Positions 52,003 to 58,406 of a DNA stretch of 64,000 nucleotides are shown here, in pieces. The stretch spans positions 1 through 64,000 of IMG/VR virus record IMGVR_UViG_3300042566_000678; one strand, 5' to 3'. The number at the start of each line of letters is the position of its first letter. Position 1 is the stretch's first letter. The position numbers and the translations under genes were made by a program. The stretch is from a virus. A model generated the notes under the pieces. That model had not been told where the DNA came from, did no database searches, and saw only the letters and a list, made by a program, of their open reading frames with translations.

Positions 52003-52329
52003 CTATTTTTTTCTTTTTACTAAATTTTCTTGTGTAATTATTTTGTAAAGTAATTCTACATCTTCCTCTGTTTCTAAAAGCGGGAGTTCCCCGTAATCAA
52101 ATACAGATATTTTGTATTCTCCTTTTTTTACTCCAATAATATTACATTCATCGGAAGCAGTACTTAATAAAGCAGGACGAGCTGACATATCACCATCCCA
52201 ATTATTAGGTAAAGGTAAAATGTAGTAGTGATAAACTTCACCTGTTTCATCATTTTCTTCTTCATGTTTAATAGCGTTCCATTTTTTAAAAGAAGCGTCT
52301 GTAATAGGTGTTTTAGGAAATGTTAGCAT
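52003..52329 (-). CDS. Small protein of unknown function
   Basis: 108 residues, acidic, with a conserved-looking middle VYHYYILPLPNNWDGDMSAR and a C-terminal acidic helix. No motif identified. A perfect host-type promoter lies upstream, so it and the HD hydrolase are probably expressed early as a pair. Confidence 0.6.
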   Translation of the reverse strand: MLTFPKTPITDASFKKWNAIKHEEENDETGEVYHYYILPLPNNWDGDMSARPALLSTASDECNIIGVKKGEYKISVFDYGELPLLETEEDVELLYKIITQENLVKRKK

Positions 52330-52357
52330 GAAATAATTGACATTTTAAATTTGAACT

Positions 52358-52389
52358 CAAAGTTACAAAATTTTGAGCACATAATCAAA
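52358..52389 (-). promoter_or_regulatory. Host-type promoter TTTG-N20-TAACTTTG
   Basis: On the minus strand TTTG at 52389-52386, a 20-base spacer, TAACTTTG at 52365-52358; leader about 22 bases to the ATG at 52329. Both boxes match the Bacteroidota consensus. Confidence 0.7.
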
Positions 52390-52402
52390 TAATTTCAGAC
52401 TT

Positions 52403-52816
52403 TTATTTTGAAGTAGTAACTAATGTAGGTTCAGTTTGTTTTTTAGCTCTTTTTCTCTTTGGTTTTACAGCTATTAACTCTTTAACTTTTATATCAACAA
52501 TAAGGTCTCTGATTTCAGCGCAGATTTCATACTCTTCTGTTTTTTCGTAGTACTTAATCAATTCAGCTAAAAATAAAGTATAATCTTTTGATTTGATTGT
52601 TGCGTAGATTTTTGTTTCTTGGAAACGTAAGATGGCAACCTCATCCAGTTTATGTTCAAGTGAATACTTTATAGTATCATACAAATGTGGGAATATGGTA
52701 TCTTTATTATCAGAAATATATTTTTTGATGGATTCCGAAGCATCCTCCCCAAAATAATCTTTCCAATCAACTTTAGCGTACATATCCGTAATTTTTAATA
52801 ACTTGCGTACATCCAT
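52403..52816 (-). CDS. Small helical protein, unknown function
   Basis: 137 residues, mostly helix, with a basic C-terminal tail (KPKRKRAKKQTEP). The middle contains YTLFLAELIKYYEKTEEYEI, a helix pair often seen in phage proteins of unknown role. A proposed late promoter lies seven bases before the ATG, so the message may have a very short leader. The gene is monocistronic or joined loosely to the one at 52329. Confidence 0.6.
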   Translation of the reverse strand: MDVRKLLKITDMYAKVDWKDYFGEDASESIKKYISDNKDTIFPHLYDTIKYSLEHKLDEVAILRFQETKIYATIKSKDYTLFLAELIKYYEKTEEYEICAEIRDLIVDIKVKELIAVKPKRKRAKKQTEPTLVTTSK

Positions 52817-52823
52817 ATTCTTC

Positions 52824-52832
52824 TATAAATAT
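52824..52832 (-). promoter_or_regulatory. Proposed late promoter word ATATTTATA
   Basis: ATATTTATA on the minus strand, seven bases before the ATG at 52816. Confidence 0.5.
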
Positions 52833-52859
52833 AAAGAGTTAGATTAAAACTTTAAGAAA

Positions 52860-54527
52860 TCAGGGTTTATTTCCTATACTAAATGTATTAGATTTTCCAC
52901 CTGATGCTGGTAGGATAATACTATTAGCCCCAGCCGCTGTTCGTGGAATACTAACTGTATTAGATTTTCCACCTGATGCTGGTAGGATAATACTATTAGT
53001 ACCGGCTGGTGTTTGCGAAATACTAAATGTATTAGATTTTCCACCTGATGCTGGTAGGATAATACTATTAGACACTCCACTTGATGGTGATATGGTAAAT
53101 GGATTACTACTTGGCGTAGTTGGTATCGTAAATCGATTACTATTTGGTGTAGTTTTAATATCCAATAAACTTTCCTCCGCTCTATCCATCGCAGCTTTCT
53201 TTTTAATATTAGCCAATGTATTTTGATACTTTATAGTATCGGCTGGGTCATCGTACACTCTATTTCCTAATTCGTCTTCATCGTAACTATCATCTAATCC
53301 AGATAATCTAGCTGCTTTTTCTCGCATAAATATTTCATCTTGTTCAGCATTAAATTTATCTTGTATTTTTTTAATTTCAGCATCACGTGATGATGGGATA
53401 GTTATTTTATTAGATACCGCATCTTTTGGTGGTATATTAAATTTGTTTGACTCTCCACCTTCGGCTTTTAGTGTTACTGATTTTTTATATTGTGAACCTA
53501 AAGAGTTTGATGTAGAAAACAATCCTTTATTAGTATTAAGAGTACCAGTTGCTGCCCCACTAACACCGCTATCCGACACCGTTGTTTGTCCTAATGATGA
53601 ACTACCCAATGCCTTTGATTCTGCTAATTTCTTTTGAGCCCTTTGAGCCTTTATTTGAGATAATTTATCTTTTGCACCACCAAATAAAGGTGCAACTTTA
53701 GATAAACCATTCATAGCTAAACCTAAAACCTTTGGTGCATTTATAATTTTTTCTTCTAATGTTATGTTATTCTTATATATTGAATTTACATCTGTTAAAG
53801 TTTTATCTGTGGTATCTTTTAGAAAATCGGGTAATTGTAAAATAGATTTAATTGTAGTATCTTCAATTTTTATGTTTTCTGCACTATTTAGCAAACTTTC
53901 TTTAAATTTACCACTACTATCAAAATAATTTGATATAAATGTAAAATCTCCTAAAATTCTATTTGATTTATACCCACGTGCCTTTACAATATCATCCGTA
54001 ACCATTTGAATATCTTTATCAACAAAAATTATATCATTTTGTTCTTCAAATAAATACAATATTTGTTTTAATATATCCTCATCAATTGGATTACCAGCTC
54101 CATCAAACCCAGCATAACTTTTTATACCAGTTGAACCCGCATTTCCTATTTTAGATAAGTCAGTACCTTTTGTGGTTTCATATTTTGTTTTTAAGTATGT
54201 TACTAAACCATTACCACTATCTGTGAAATCAAGTTTAATAATCGTTATATCTTTTATGGTATAATATGGATTGTTTTCAGAATATGCTATCTGTAAATCC
54301 TTATATATGTGTTGGGGTATATAAACTACCTGTGGGTTTGTCCCACCTACTATTTGTATTGCAAAGTTTATTGCTTTCTTTGGAGATACAAATACTTTAT
54401 AGTTAAGTTGTTCGTCTGGATTTTTTGTACGCAAGAATATATTATTCTTTTCAAAATTTCCCCTAAACTCAATAGTTTCACTATCTTCGGTTAGATAGTA
54501 CCCATAAGAATTTGTTGCGTTTTTCAC
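52860..54527 (-). CDS. Putative structural protein with three C-terminal 24-residue repeats
   Basis: 555 residues; translation starts at GTG (54527), two bases after the stop of the small basic gene. The N-terminal 250 residues are alpha/beta (KKAINFAIQIVGGTNPQVVY; IKDITIIKLDFTDSGNG). The middle is Ser/Lys-rich and helical. The end consists of three nearly identical units containing NSIILPASGGKSNT, with related degenerate units before them (NRFTIP, NPFTIS). The repeats look like adhesin or fibre-type binding motifs. No homologue is recognised; a virion role is suggested by the late promoter shared with the upstream gene. Confidence 0.62.
   Translation of the reverse strand: MKNATNSYGYYLTEDSETIEFRGNFEKNNIFLRTKNPDEQLNYKVFVSPKKAINFAIQIVGGTNPQVVYIPQHIYKDLQIAYSENNPYYTIKDITIIKLDFTDSGNGLVTYLKTKYETTKGTDLSKIGNAGSTGIKSYAGFDGAGNPIDEDILKQILYLFEEQNDIIFVDKDIQMVTDDIVKARGYKSNRILGDFTFISNYFDSSGKFKESLLNSAENIKIEDTTIKSILQLPDFLKDTTDKTLTDVNSIYKNNITLEEKIINAPKVLGLAMNGLSKVAPLFGGAKDKLSQIKAQRAQKKLAESKALGSSSLGQTTVSDSGVSGAATGTLNTNKGLFSTSNSLGSQYKKSVTLKAEGGESNKFNIPPKDAVSNKITIPSSRDAEIKKIQDKFNAEQDEIFMREKAARLSGLDDSYDEDELGNRVYDDPADTIKYQNTLANIKKKAAMDRAEESLLDIKTTPNSNRFTIPTTPSSNPFTISPSSGVSNSIILPASGGKSNTFSISQTPAGTNSIILPASGGKSNTVSIPRTAAGANSIILPASGGKSNTFSIGNKP
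52881..53071 (-). repeat. Three tandem 72-bp units in the C-terminal coding region
   Basis: Copies begin at 52881, 52953 and 53025, an exact 72-bp period. A 47-bp core differs by a single base between copies, and the remaining 25 bp diverge. The unit is a multiple of three and in frame (24 codons), so copy-number change keeps the protein readable. Not a CRISPR: it is coding and tandem without unique spacers. Confidence 0.9.
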
Positions 54528-54529
54528 TA

Positions 54530-54664
54530 TTATCTACCTTGACCTCTATACTTTTTAGGCTTTTCTTCGTATTTACTATACGATTTCTTTGCCTTACCTT
54601 TTGTTCTTTTTCCGAAAGTTACTTTTTTGTTGCTAGAACCAACACTTACTTTAGCTTTTGCCAT
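54530..54664 (-). CDS. Small basic protein of T4-like phages (44 residues)
   Basis: MAKAKVSVGSSNKKVTFGKR is followed by a Lys-rich tail ending KPKKYRGQGR. This tiny basic protein type recurs in T4-like marine phages. One third of the residues are Lys or Arg, suggesting binding of nucleic acid or of acidic partners in the particle. It leads the unit with the repeat-ended protein. A proposed late promoter lies 27 bases upstream, directly downstream of a terminator. Confidence 0.72.
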   Translation of the reverse strand: MAKAKVSVGSSNKKVTFGKRTKGKAKKSYSKYEEKPKKYRGQGR

Positions 54665-54691
54665 AGTCTTAATTATTATAGGTTTATTTCC

Positions 54692-54700
54692 TATAAATAT
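54692..54700 (-). promoter_or_regulatory. Proposed late promoter word ATATTTATA
   Basis: ATATTTATA on the minus strand, 27 bases before the ATG at 54664 and just after the terminator at 54711-54743. Confidence 0.6.
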
Positions 54701-54710
54701 CGTAGACACA

Positions 54711-54743
54711 AAAAAAGTAGTAGATAAAATCCACTACTTTTTT
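54711..54743 (-). terminator. Rho-independent terminator, symmetrical
   Basis: AAAAAAGTAGT and ACTACTTTTTT form an 11-bp stem, extended by GAT/ATC around an AAA loop. A and T runs on both sides let it work in either direction. On the minus strand it would end the RNA that starts near 54875. Confidence 0.85.
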
Positions 54744-54875
54744 ATAATCGAGTTAAACATAAAATCTTTTGTACGGGAGGTAAGTGGGGTTTGGTGTTGT
54801 TTCTTTGGGAGTAACTATGGACCAAATATTATATTTCCCCACCAACCATCGTACTATATCGTAACCTTAATTTCT
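54744..54875 (-). ncRNA. Predicted structured non-coding RNA with own promoter and terminator
   Basis: No open frame of useful length exists here. The minus strand has a host-type promoter at 54912-54882 and a terminator at 54743-54711, defining a transcript of about 165 nt with the stem. The RNA can fold into a long helix: GUACG (54854-54850) with CGUAC (54775-54771), and GGUUGGUGGGG (54847-54837) with CCCCACUUACC (54789-54779), broken by one U-U mismatch and a small internal loop. Inside is a small AU hairpin (AAAUAUAAUAUUU). It may be a regulatory RNA or decoy. The gap 54665-55052 is otherwise without genes. Confidence 0.6.
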
Positions 54876-54881
54876 ATAAGT

Positions 54882-54912
54882 CAAAGATACGAAAATTAAT
54901 TCACTAATCAAA
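54882..54912 (-). promoter_or_regulatory. Host-type promoter TTTG-N19-TATCTTTG for the structured RNA
   Basis: On the minus strand TTTG (54912-54909), 19 bases, TATCTTTG (54889-54882). Predicted start near 54875; the only downstream content before a terminator is the stem-forming sequence. Confidence 0.65.
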
Positions 54913-55010
54913 ATCTTTTAAGGTTTTTTTATAAAATTGTATTATATAAAGAACTATCGGTAAATATCGTAGAAAACGTTGTATTATTCTTCTTTTGGTA
55001 CGGAAATGTT

Positions 55011-55019
55011 ATATTTATA
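55011..55019 (+). promoter_or_regulatory. Proposed promoter word ATATTTATA on the plus strand
   Basis: The same word used before minus-strand genes appears here on the plus strand, 33 bases before the only plus-strand gene. This shows that the word follows the direction of transcription. Confidence 0.5.
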
Positions 55020-55052
55020 TGTAAATAATACAAAATATAAATTTATAAAAAA

Positions 55053-55187
55053 ATGCAATTACTTTTAATTCTTACTTTATGTGCAAGTTTGGCTAGTGGT
55101 ATCCTAGTTAAATTTAGTAACGATAGACCTACTAAATTCCGTTCTCATCAAAAGAATTTGGATAATAACAAATTGTGGCCTAACTAA
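55053..55187 (+). CDS. 44-residue membrane or lipoprotein-like peptide, plus strand
   Basis: The only credible plus-strand gene. It encodes MQLLLILTLCASLASGILVK, then a polar tail with DRPTKFRSHQKNLDNNKLW. The first 19 residues form a signal or transmembrane segment, and LTLC resembles a weak lipobox. An A-rich leader (TAAAAAAATG) and an ATATTTATA word precede it. The gene converges with, and overlaps by eight bases, the minus-strand 55-residue gene. A holin- or spanin-like lysis peptide is conceivable, but nothing proves it. Confidence 0.5.
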   Translation: MQLLLILTLCASLASGILVKFSNDRPTKFRSHQKNLDNNKLWPN

Positions 55188-55347
55188 AAAAGAAAGCCAC
55201 AAACAAGCTAATCGAAAATAGCCAACCCGTTTCCCTTCGAAACTGACTAGTTCTAAAAAAGTATAATCCATTTTCTTCTAAACTATGCATTAGATTTACT
55301 GCATAATATACTAAAATAAATGCAATAGCGTTGCCTGTATGTATCAT
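55180..55347 (-). CDS. 55-residue two-helix membrane protein
   Basis: MIHTGNAIAFILVYYAVNLM forms one hydrophobic segment; a charged turn (HSLEENGLYFFRTSQFRRE) and a second hydrophobic end (WLFSISLFVAFFFS) follow. The ATG overlaps the upstream stop as ATGA, a strong sign of a real, coupled gene despite its size. Two transmembrane helices in 55 residues would fit a small holin or inhibitor-type membrane protein; function unknown. Confidence 0.62.
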   Translation of the reverse strand: MIHTGNAIAFILVYYAVNLMHSLEENGLYFFRTSQFRRETGWLFSISLFVAFFFS

Positions 55348-55589
55348 TGTATGTATTGGGATAGTAGACGATATGAGTATTGTAGCATGTACTCTTCAAA
55401 ATCTTTTTTGTTTGCAAAATCAACCGATTCTGTTTTGATGTAATCGGTACAAAAAGAAGCCAGTTGTTCTGGCTCCTCTTCTATATCCGTTTGCAAATCT
55501 TTTATTGCTTCTTTATATCCAATTTGATAACCTGAATCATATAGTTCAAGCAAACTAGATAGTTGTGTGGTTGAGTTTGACAAATTCAT
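55344..55589 (-). CDS. Small acidic protein, unknown function
   Basis: 81 residues from the ATG at 55589; a TTG start further upstream is less likely. It has an acidic helical sequence (YDSGYQIGYKEAIKDLQTDI and EEEPEQLASF). It overlaps the end of the upstream gene by 35 bases and the start of the 55-residue gene by four, so the three form a tight accessory cassette. No family recognised. Confidence 0.55.
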   Translation of the reverse strand: MNLSNSTTQLSSLLELYDSGYQIGYKEAIKDLQTDIEEEPEQLASFCTDYIKTESVDFANKKDFEEYMLQYSYRLLSQYIQ

Positions 55590-55797
55590 ATTTGTTATAA
55601 AAAAGGTCTCTAAACGCAGTACCTTTAGATTCTGCCGATTCAAACTCTTCAAATACCTCTACTGGTACATTTTTGTAAGCGTAACTGATTGCAGCGAAAC
55701 TACTCTTAAAATGTAAAAGCATTTCCAAAGTTTCATCGTTATGCGATGCGGAGTGAATTGTACTACTATCCGCTTCTGAATTAAATTCTCTAATCAT
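55555..55797 (-). CDS. Small protein, unknown function
   Basis: 80 residues, no motif seen. The N-terminus MIREFNSEADSSTIHSASHN is polar; the middle is helical (EMLLHFKSSFAAISYAYKNV). It overlaps the membrane-protein gene upstream by eight bases, supporting translation as part of the same cassette. Confidence 0.55.
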   Translation of the reverse strand: MIREFNSEADSSTIHSASHNDETLEMLLHFKSSFAAISYAYKNVPVEVFEEFESAESKGTAFRDLFYNKYEFVKLNHTTI

Positions 55798-56002
55798 TGT
55801 TATTTTTGTTTTTAGGTTTGTGAAATAAGTCTATAAATATAACTACTAATATTGTTACTACAACAGGTAGCCACATTGGGGCAAATACGATTACCCAAGG
55901 TATATCTATGTACCACTCAATTTTTACTATGAGTAGAACCATAAATAAACCTAGTAGAAATGTAACTAATGCATCTCCACCTTCGTTTGGTTTGCTATCC
56001 AT
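55790..56002 (-). CDS. 70-residue membrane protein
   Basis: Two hydrophobic segments, ALVTFLLGLFMVLLIVKIEW and IPWVIVFAPMWLPVVVTILV, with a polar N-terminus and a Lys/Asn tail (HKPKNKNNND). The start overlaps the previous stop by one base (TAATG). It is probably an inner-membrane protein; a role in envelope change or exclusion is possible. Confidence 0.62.
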   Translation of the reverse strand: MDSKPNEGGDALVTFLLGLFMVLLIVKIEWYIDIPWVIVFAPMWLPVVVTILVVIFIDLFHKPKNKNNND

Positions 56003-56262
56003 TAAATTATATTTAAGTTATATAAAATGGTATCACCAAATTCTGCTTTTAAATCTTTTGTAATCCCATTTGGTTTAGGAGCACGAATGGCAGCCTTTGC
56101 TTGGATTTCCAAAAATAATTGAGTTGAATACTTTTCAGCATTCTCAAACGAAATAAAGGTTTTTATACGTTCTCCTTTATTACTAAACACACCATAGATA
56201 ATCCCTAAATTGGGAGAATCAATTTCTTTAATTGAATAAGGATTCTTTTTAAGTCTAGCCAT
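56002..56262 (-). CDS. Small protein, unknown function
   Basis: 86 residues: MARLKKNPYSIKEIDSPNLG followed by a compact alpha/beta sequence with a basic middle (AKAAIRAPKPNG). No recognised domain. It lies 18 bases from the next small gene and belongs to the cassette downstream of the tRNA-like RNA. Confidence 0.55.
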   Translation of the reverse strand: MARLKKNPYSIKEIDSPNLGIIYGVFSNKGERIKTFISFENAEKYSTQLFLEIQAKAAIRAPKPNGITKDLKAEFGDTILYNLNII

Positions 56263-56280
56263 TGTAGTAATTGTTTAAGA

Positions 56281-56463
56281 TTATTGATTACGGCGTCCAC
56301 CGCCACCTTGTGAGAAAATAGATTGAGAACTTGCGTTTCCAAATGGATTCCACTCTCGAACCAATTGAACTCTGCCAGATTCGTTGTTAGTACGTTTTCC
56401 GTAGATAGAAGCGGCTTCTTCTCTCAAAGCCGAAATGCGTTTTGTAACTGATTGATTACTCAT
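56281..56463 (-). CDS. 60-residue basic protein, unknown function
   Basis: Helical N-terminus (SVTKRISALREEAASIYGKR), Gly/Ser/Arg-rich tail ending FSQGGGGRRNQ. It is the first protein gene after the tRNA-like RNA, so it is probably transcribed from the same promoter at 56.7 kb. No family recognised. Confidence 0.55.
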   Translation of the reverse strand: MSNQSVTKRISALREEAASIYGKRTNNESGRVQLVREWNPFGNASSQSIFSQGGGGRRNQ

Positions 56464-56506
56464 AGATTTTTGTTTTATGTTAAACTGATTAATAAAAAAT
56501 AATTAG

Positions 56507-56635
56507 TGCGGATGGGAGGATTCGAACCTCCAGTTACCACTTCACCGTAAATAATTACGATGGCCGGCCTTTATTTTTGTTATCTCCTTACGTTATGGAG
56601 TTCCCACATTACCATATTGTTAGCCGGTCACCCGC
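56507..56635 (-). tRNA. tRNA-like RNA with canonical T arm and acceptor stem but non-standard core
   Basis: On the minus strand a 7-bp acceptor stem forms between GCGGGUG (5' end, 56635) and CAUCCGC (followed by discriminator A at 56507). The T arm is canonical, GGAGG-UUCGAAU-CCUCC. The interior is about 95 nt rather than about 50. CCGGC near the 5' end can pair with GCCGG further on, enclosing some 50 nt. An 8-bp hairpin, CAUCGUAA-UUAU-UUACGGUG, stands where the anticodon arm should be, without a 7-nt loop. CCA is not encoded. It is either a tRNA with an insertion, a decayed tRNA, or a tRNA-like RNA; the amino acid cannot be assigned. Confidence 0.5.
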
Positions 56636-56671
56636 TTTGTAATAATGAAGGTCGTTTCCCTCATTGTTTTA

Positions 56672-56702
56672 TAAAGATACGCAAAAAATATTTAAAAGTC
56701 AA
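56672..56702 (-). promoter_or_regulatory. Near-consensus promoter before the tRNA-like RNA
   Basis: On the minus strand TTG (56702-56700), 20 bases, TATCTTTA (56679-56672). The last base departs from TAnnTTTG. The predicted start is about 30 bases before the RNA. Confidence 0.5.
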
Positions 56703-56740
56703 GTCTTTTGTAAAATATTTTTCAATTATCTTTAATTTTT

Positions 56741-57034
56741 TTATTTAATATAAATGTAATTTAAAATCATAGATTGTTGTATTTGCTTATCTACAACCTG
56801 CGCTTCTAAAATATAATTACGAGCTTCGTTTTCACTACTCAATGGTTGGTTTGAAACATCTACCCAACGCTTAACAATAAATGAGGGAACTTTCTTTTTT
56901 ACTTGTGGGATATATTTTATTGTTCCCTCAATTTGTTTAATAACGATACGATACTTTTCCCTTGCCATAGTTTGGAATGGCGTTAATAATGGTAGTAATC
57001 CTACACATAATGCAATAATTTTAAACTGCTTCAT
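56741..57034 (-). CDS. Small exported protein
   Basis: 97 residues with a signal peptide: MKQFKIIALCVGLLPLLTPF, then cleavage probably after TMA near residue 24. The mature part is basic and beta-prone (KYRIVIKQIEGTIKYIPQVK). It follows the exported beta-barrel-like protein by 18 bases and is likely secreted with it to the periplasm. Function unknown. Confidence 0.62.
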   Translation of the reverse strand: MKQFKIIALCVGLLPLLTPFQTMAREKYRIVIKQIEGTIKYIPQVKKKVPSFIVKRWVDVSNQPLSSENEARNYILEAQVVDKQIQQSMILNYIYIK

Positions 57035-57052
57035 TTTTTTAAGTTTTAAGTT

Positions 57053-57691
57053 TTAATTAAGTTTTAATAATCCTCCTATACCGATATAAGGGTTTGGTCT
57101 CATTGTACCTTCATGCACATTACCACCAATTTGAAATTGAATTAAATTATCATTTAAAGATTTACGAACAACTGATATTCCAAATGATTGGAAAGGTTGC
57201 GAAAAATTTGTAGTGATATGTGGTCCCATATACCATTGTACTGTTTTTGGACGATAAATCTCTACAATCTTTTCTTTAACTTGTGGTTTTACATCCGCTA
57301 CCCATTTTCTACTAACCAAACGATTGTGTGAAATCGTATCAGTAATTTGAATCCTACCCACACCATCTTCCAATGTAATGGTTTCATTATGTACATTCTT
57401 TGGATAGTATTGTTGTAAGATTGCCGTAGTATCTAACGCAGTCGCCTTTGTTGGAATTTCTACTAATTTGTATTCAATCTTTGGAACTTTTACAATTTTT
57501 GTTTTTGTAATTGTTCGTGTCTTTGGTACAACTTTGGTTTGTGTTACATTGATTGGTTGGATTATATTGTACGTCTGTGTACCTATAATCTTACCATCTT
57601 TGTATGATTTAACACGCAATACTTTTGCGGTTTGTGCAGTTGCTAACATAGAAGATAGCATCAAAGCACTCATTACTAATAGTTTTTTCAT
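57053..57691 (-). CDS. Exported protein with beta-barrel-like C-terminus, paralogue of the gene at 12272
   Basis: 212 residues. A signal peptide (MKKLLVMSALMLSSMLATAQ) precedes a charged, strand-rich part with KVVPKTRTITKTKIVKVPKI. The C-terminal third has alternating strands (VQWYMGPHITTNFSQP; LIQFQIGGNV; NPYIGIGGLLKLN). VGRIQITDTISHNRLVSRKW parallels LGMIELTDTLYQNKILGRKW of the gene at 12272, so they are paralogues, one exported and one membrane-anchored. The last strands resemble outer-membrane barrels of Bacteroidota phages. Role unknown; envelope disruption or surface modification is possible. Confidence 0.65.
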   Translation of the reverse strand: MKKLLVMSALMLSSMLATAQTAKVLRVKSYKDGKIIGTQTYNIIQPINVTQTKVVPKTRTITKTKIVKVPKIEYKLVEIPTKATALDTTAILQQYYPKNVHNETITLEDGVGRIQITDTISHNRLVSRKWVADVKPQVKEKIVEIYRPKTVQWYMGPHITTNFSQPFQSFGISVVRKSLNDNLIQFQIGGNVHEGTMRPNPYIGIGGLLKLN

Positions 57692-57706
57692 TTTTATTTT
57701 ATTTAA

Positions 57707-58366
57707 TTATCTGTAATTCTCTACAATCTCGTGATGGTCATTTGGCATCATACTTTTAATAGGCTGGTTCTTCATAATAGTTAAAACCTCTTTCATATCA
57801 ATTGGCTCTAATCCATTCCCATCTACACCTACATCCATCATCTTACCTGGTCCAATCCTACGATGTTTAGGTAAGTGAACGTGTCCATGTAAATGTATAA
57901 CACCTCTTGCTAAATTATCCCAACTTGCAATTGGAAAGTGCATTAACATAAACTTTGCTTCATCTTGCGTTGGTGTCCCAACATTCCACTTTACAATCAA
58001 ATCTAACATATTATGTACGGAAGAAAATATTTCTTGTACATCATCTTTGTTTCTAGCAATGTGTTGGTCGTGGTTTCCTAAAATAAGGTGAATGTTTTTA
58101 CAGACCAATCTATCTCTAAACTGACGGATACTTTCAAACCCACCAAAACTCCAATCACCCAAATGAAACAAAATATCATCTTGCCCAACGGATGCGTTTA
58201 TACCTTCGACTAACCTATCATTCATCGTATCTAATGAATTGAATATACGAAAATTATTACCACTTCCCTTATTCCAAGTAGTAGTGGCAGAGCAGATGTT
58301 TGCATGGTTAAAGTGAGTATCACTAGTAAACCATAATCTTTGTCCTTTATTTAATGTAATTTTCAT
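57707..58366 (-). CDS. Calcineurin-like metallophosphoesterase
   Basis: 219 residues. The full motif set is visible: WFTSDTHFNH (metal Asp/His), ILFHLGDWSFGG, LILGNHDQH, FMLMHFPI and IHLHGHVH. Such enzymes remove phosphates from nucleotides or RNA/DNA ends, or hydrolyse cyclic phosphodiesters. It shares the accessory region with the RNA ligase and kinase, and the kinase lacks a 3'-phosphatase domain, so this protein may supply that step (inference). The promoter ends four bases before the ATG, implying a leaderless message. Confidence 0.85.
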   Translation of the reverse strand: MKITLNKGQRLWFTSDTHFNHANICSATTTWNKGSGNNFRIFNSLDTMNDRLVEGINASVGQDDILFHLGDWSFGGFESIRQFRDRLVCKNIHLILGNHDQHIARNKDDVQEIFSSVHNMLDLIVKWNVGTPTQDEAKFMLMHFPIASWDNLARGVIHLHGHVHLPKHRRIGPGKMMDVGVDGNGLEPIDMKEVLTIMKNQPIKSMMPNDHHEIVENYR

Positions 58367-58370
58367 ATAT

Positions 58371-58404
58371 CAAAGGTAAGTAAAAAAATCCACAATTCCT
58401 AATT
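58371..58404 (-). promoter_or_regulatory. Promoter of the AATTAGGA-N16-TAnnTTTG class before the phosphoesterase
   Basis: On the minus strand AATTAGGAAT (58404-58395), 16 bases, TACCTTTG (58378-58371). The 34 bases match 61156-61189 at all but one position. The -7 box ends four bases before the ATG at 58366, as at the primase gene. Confidence 0.65.
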
Positions 58405-58406
58405 TT

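Noticed and set aside
52881-53071. Possible CRISPR array
   Set aside because: Only three tandem units with period 72 and similar, coding spacers in a real gene; no palindromic repeat or cas genes.
52874-53080. 68-codon minus-strand frame with three repeats
   Set aside because: It is the +1 shadow of the 72-bp repeats in the 555-residue gene, and it starts inside the repeats.
56507-56635. tmRNA
   Set aside because: At 129 nt it is far too short, and the internal frame after a GCU codon ends in RR rather than an ALAA-type tag. The tRNA-like reading is kept instead.
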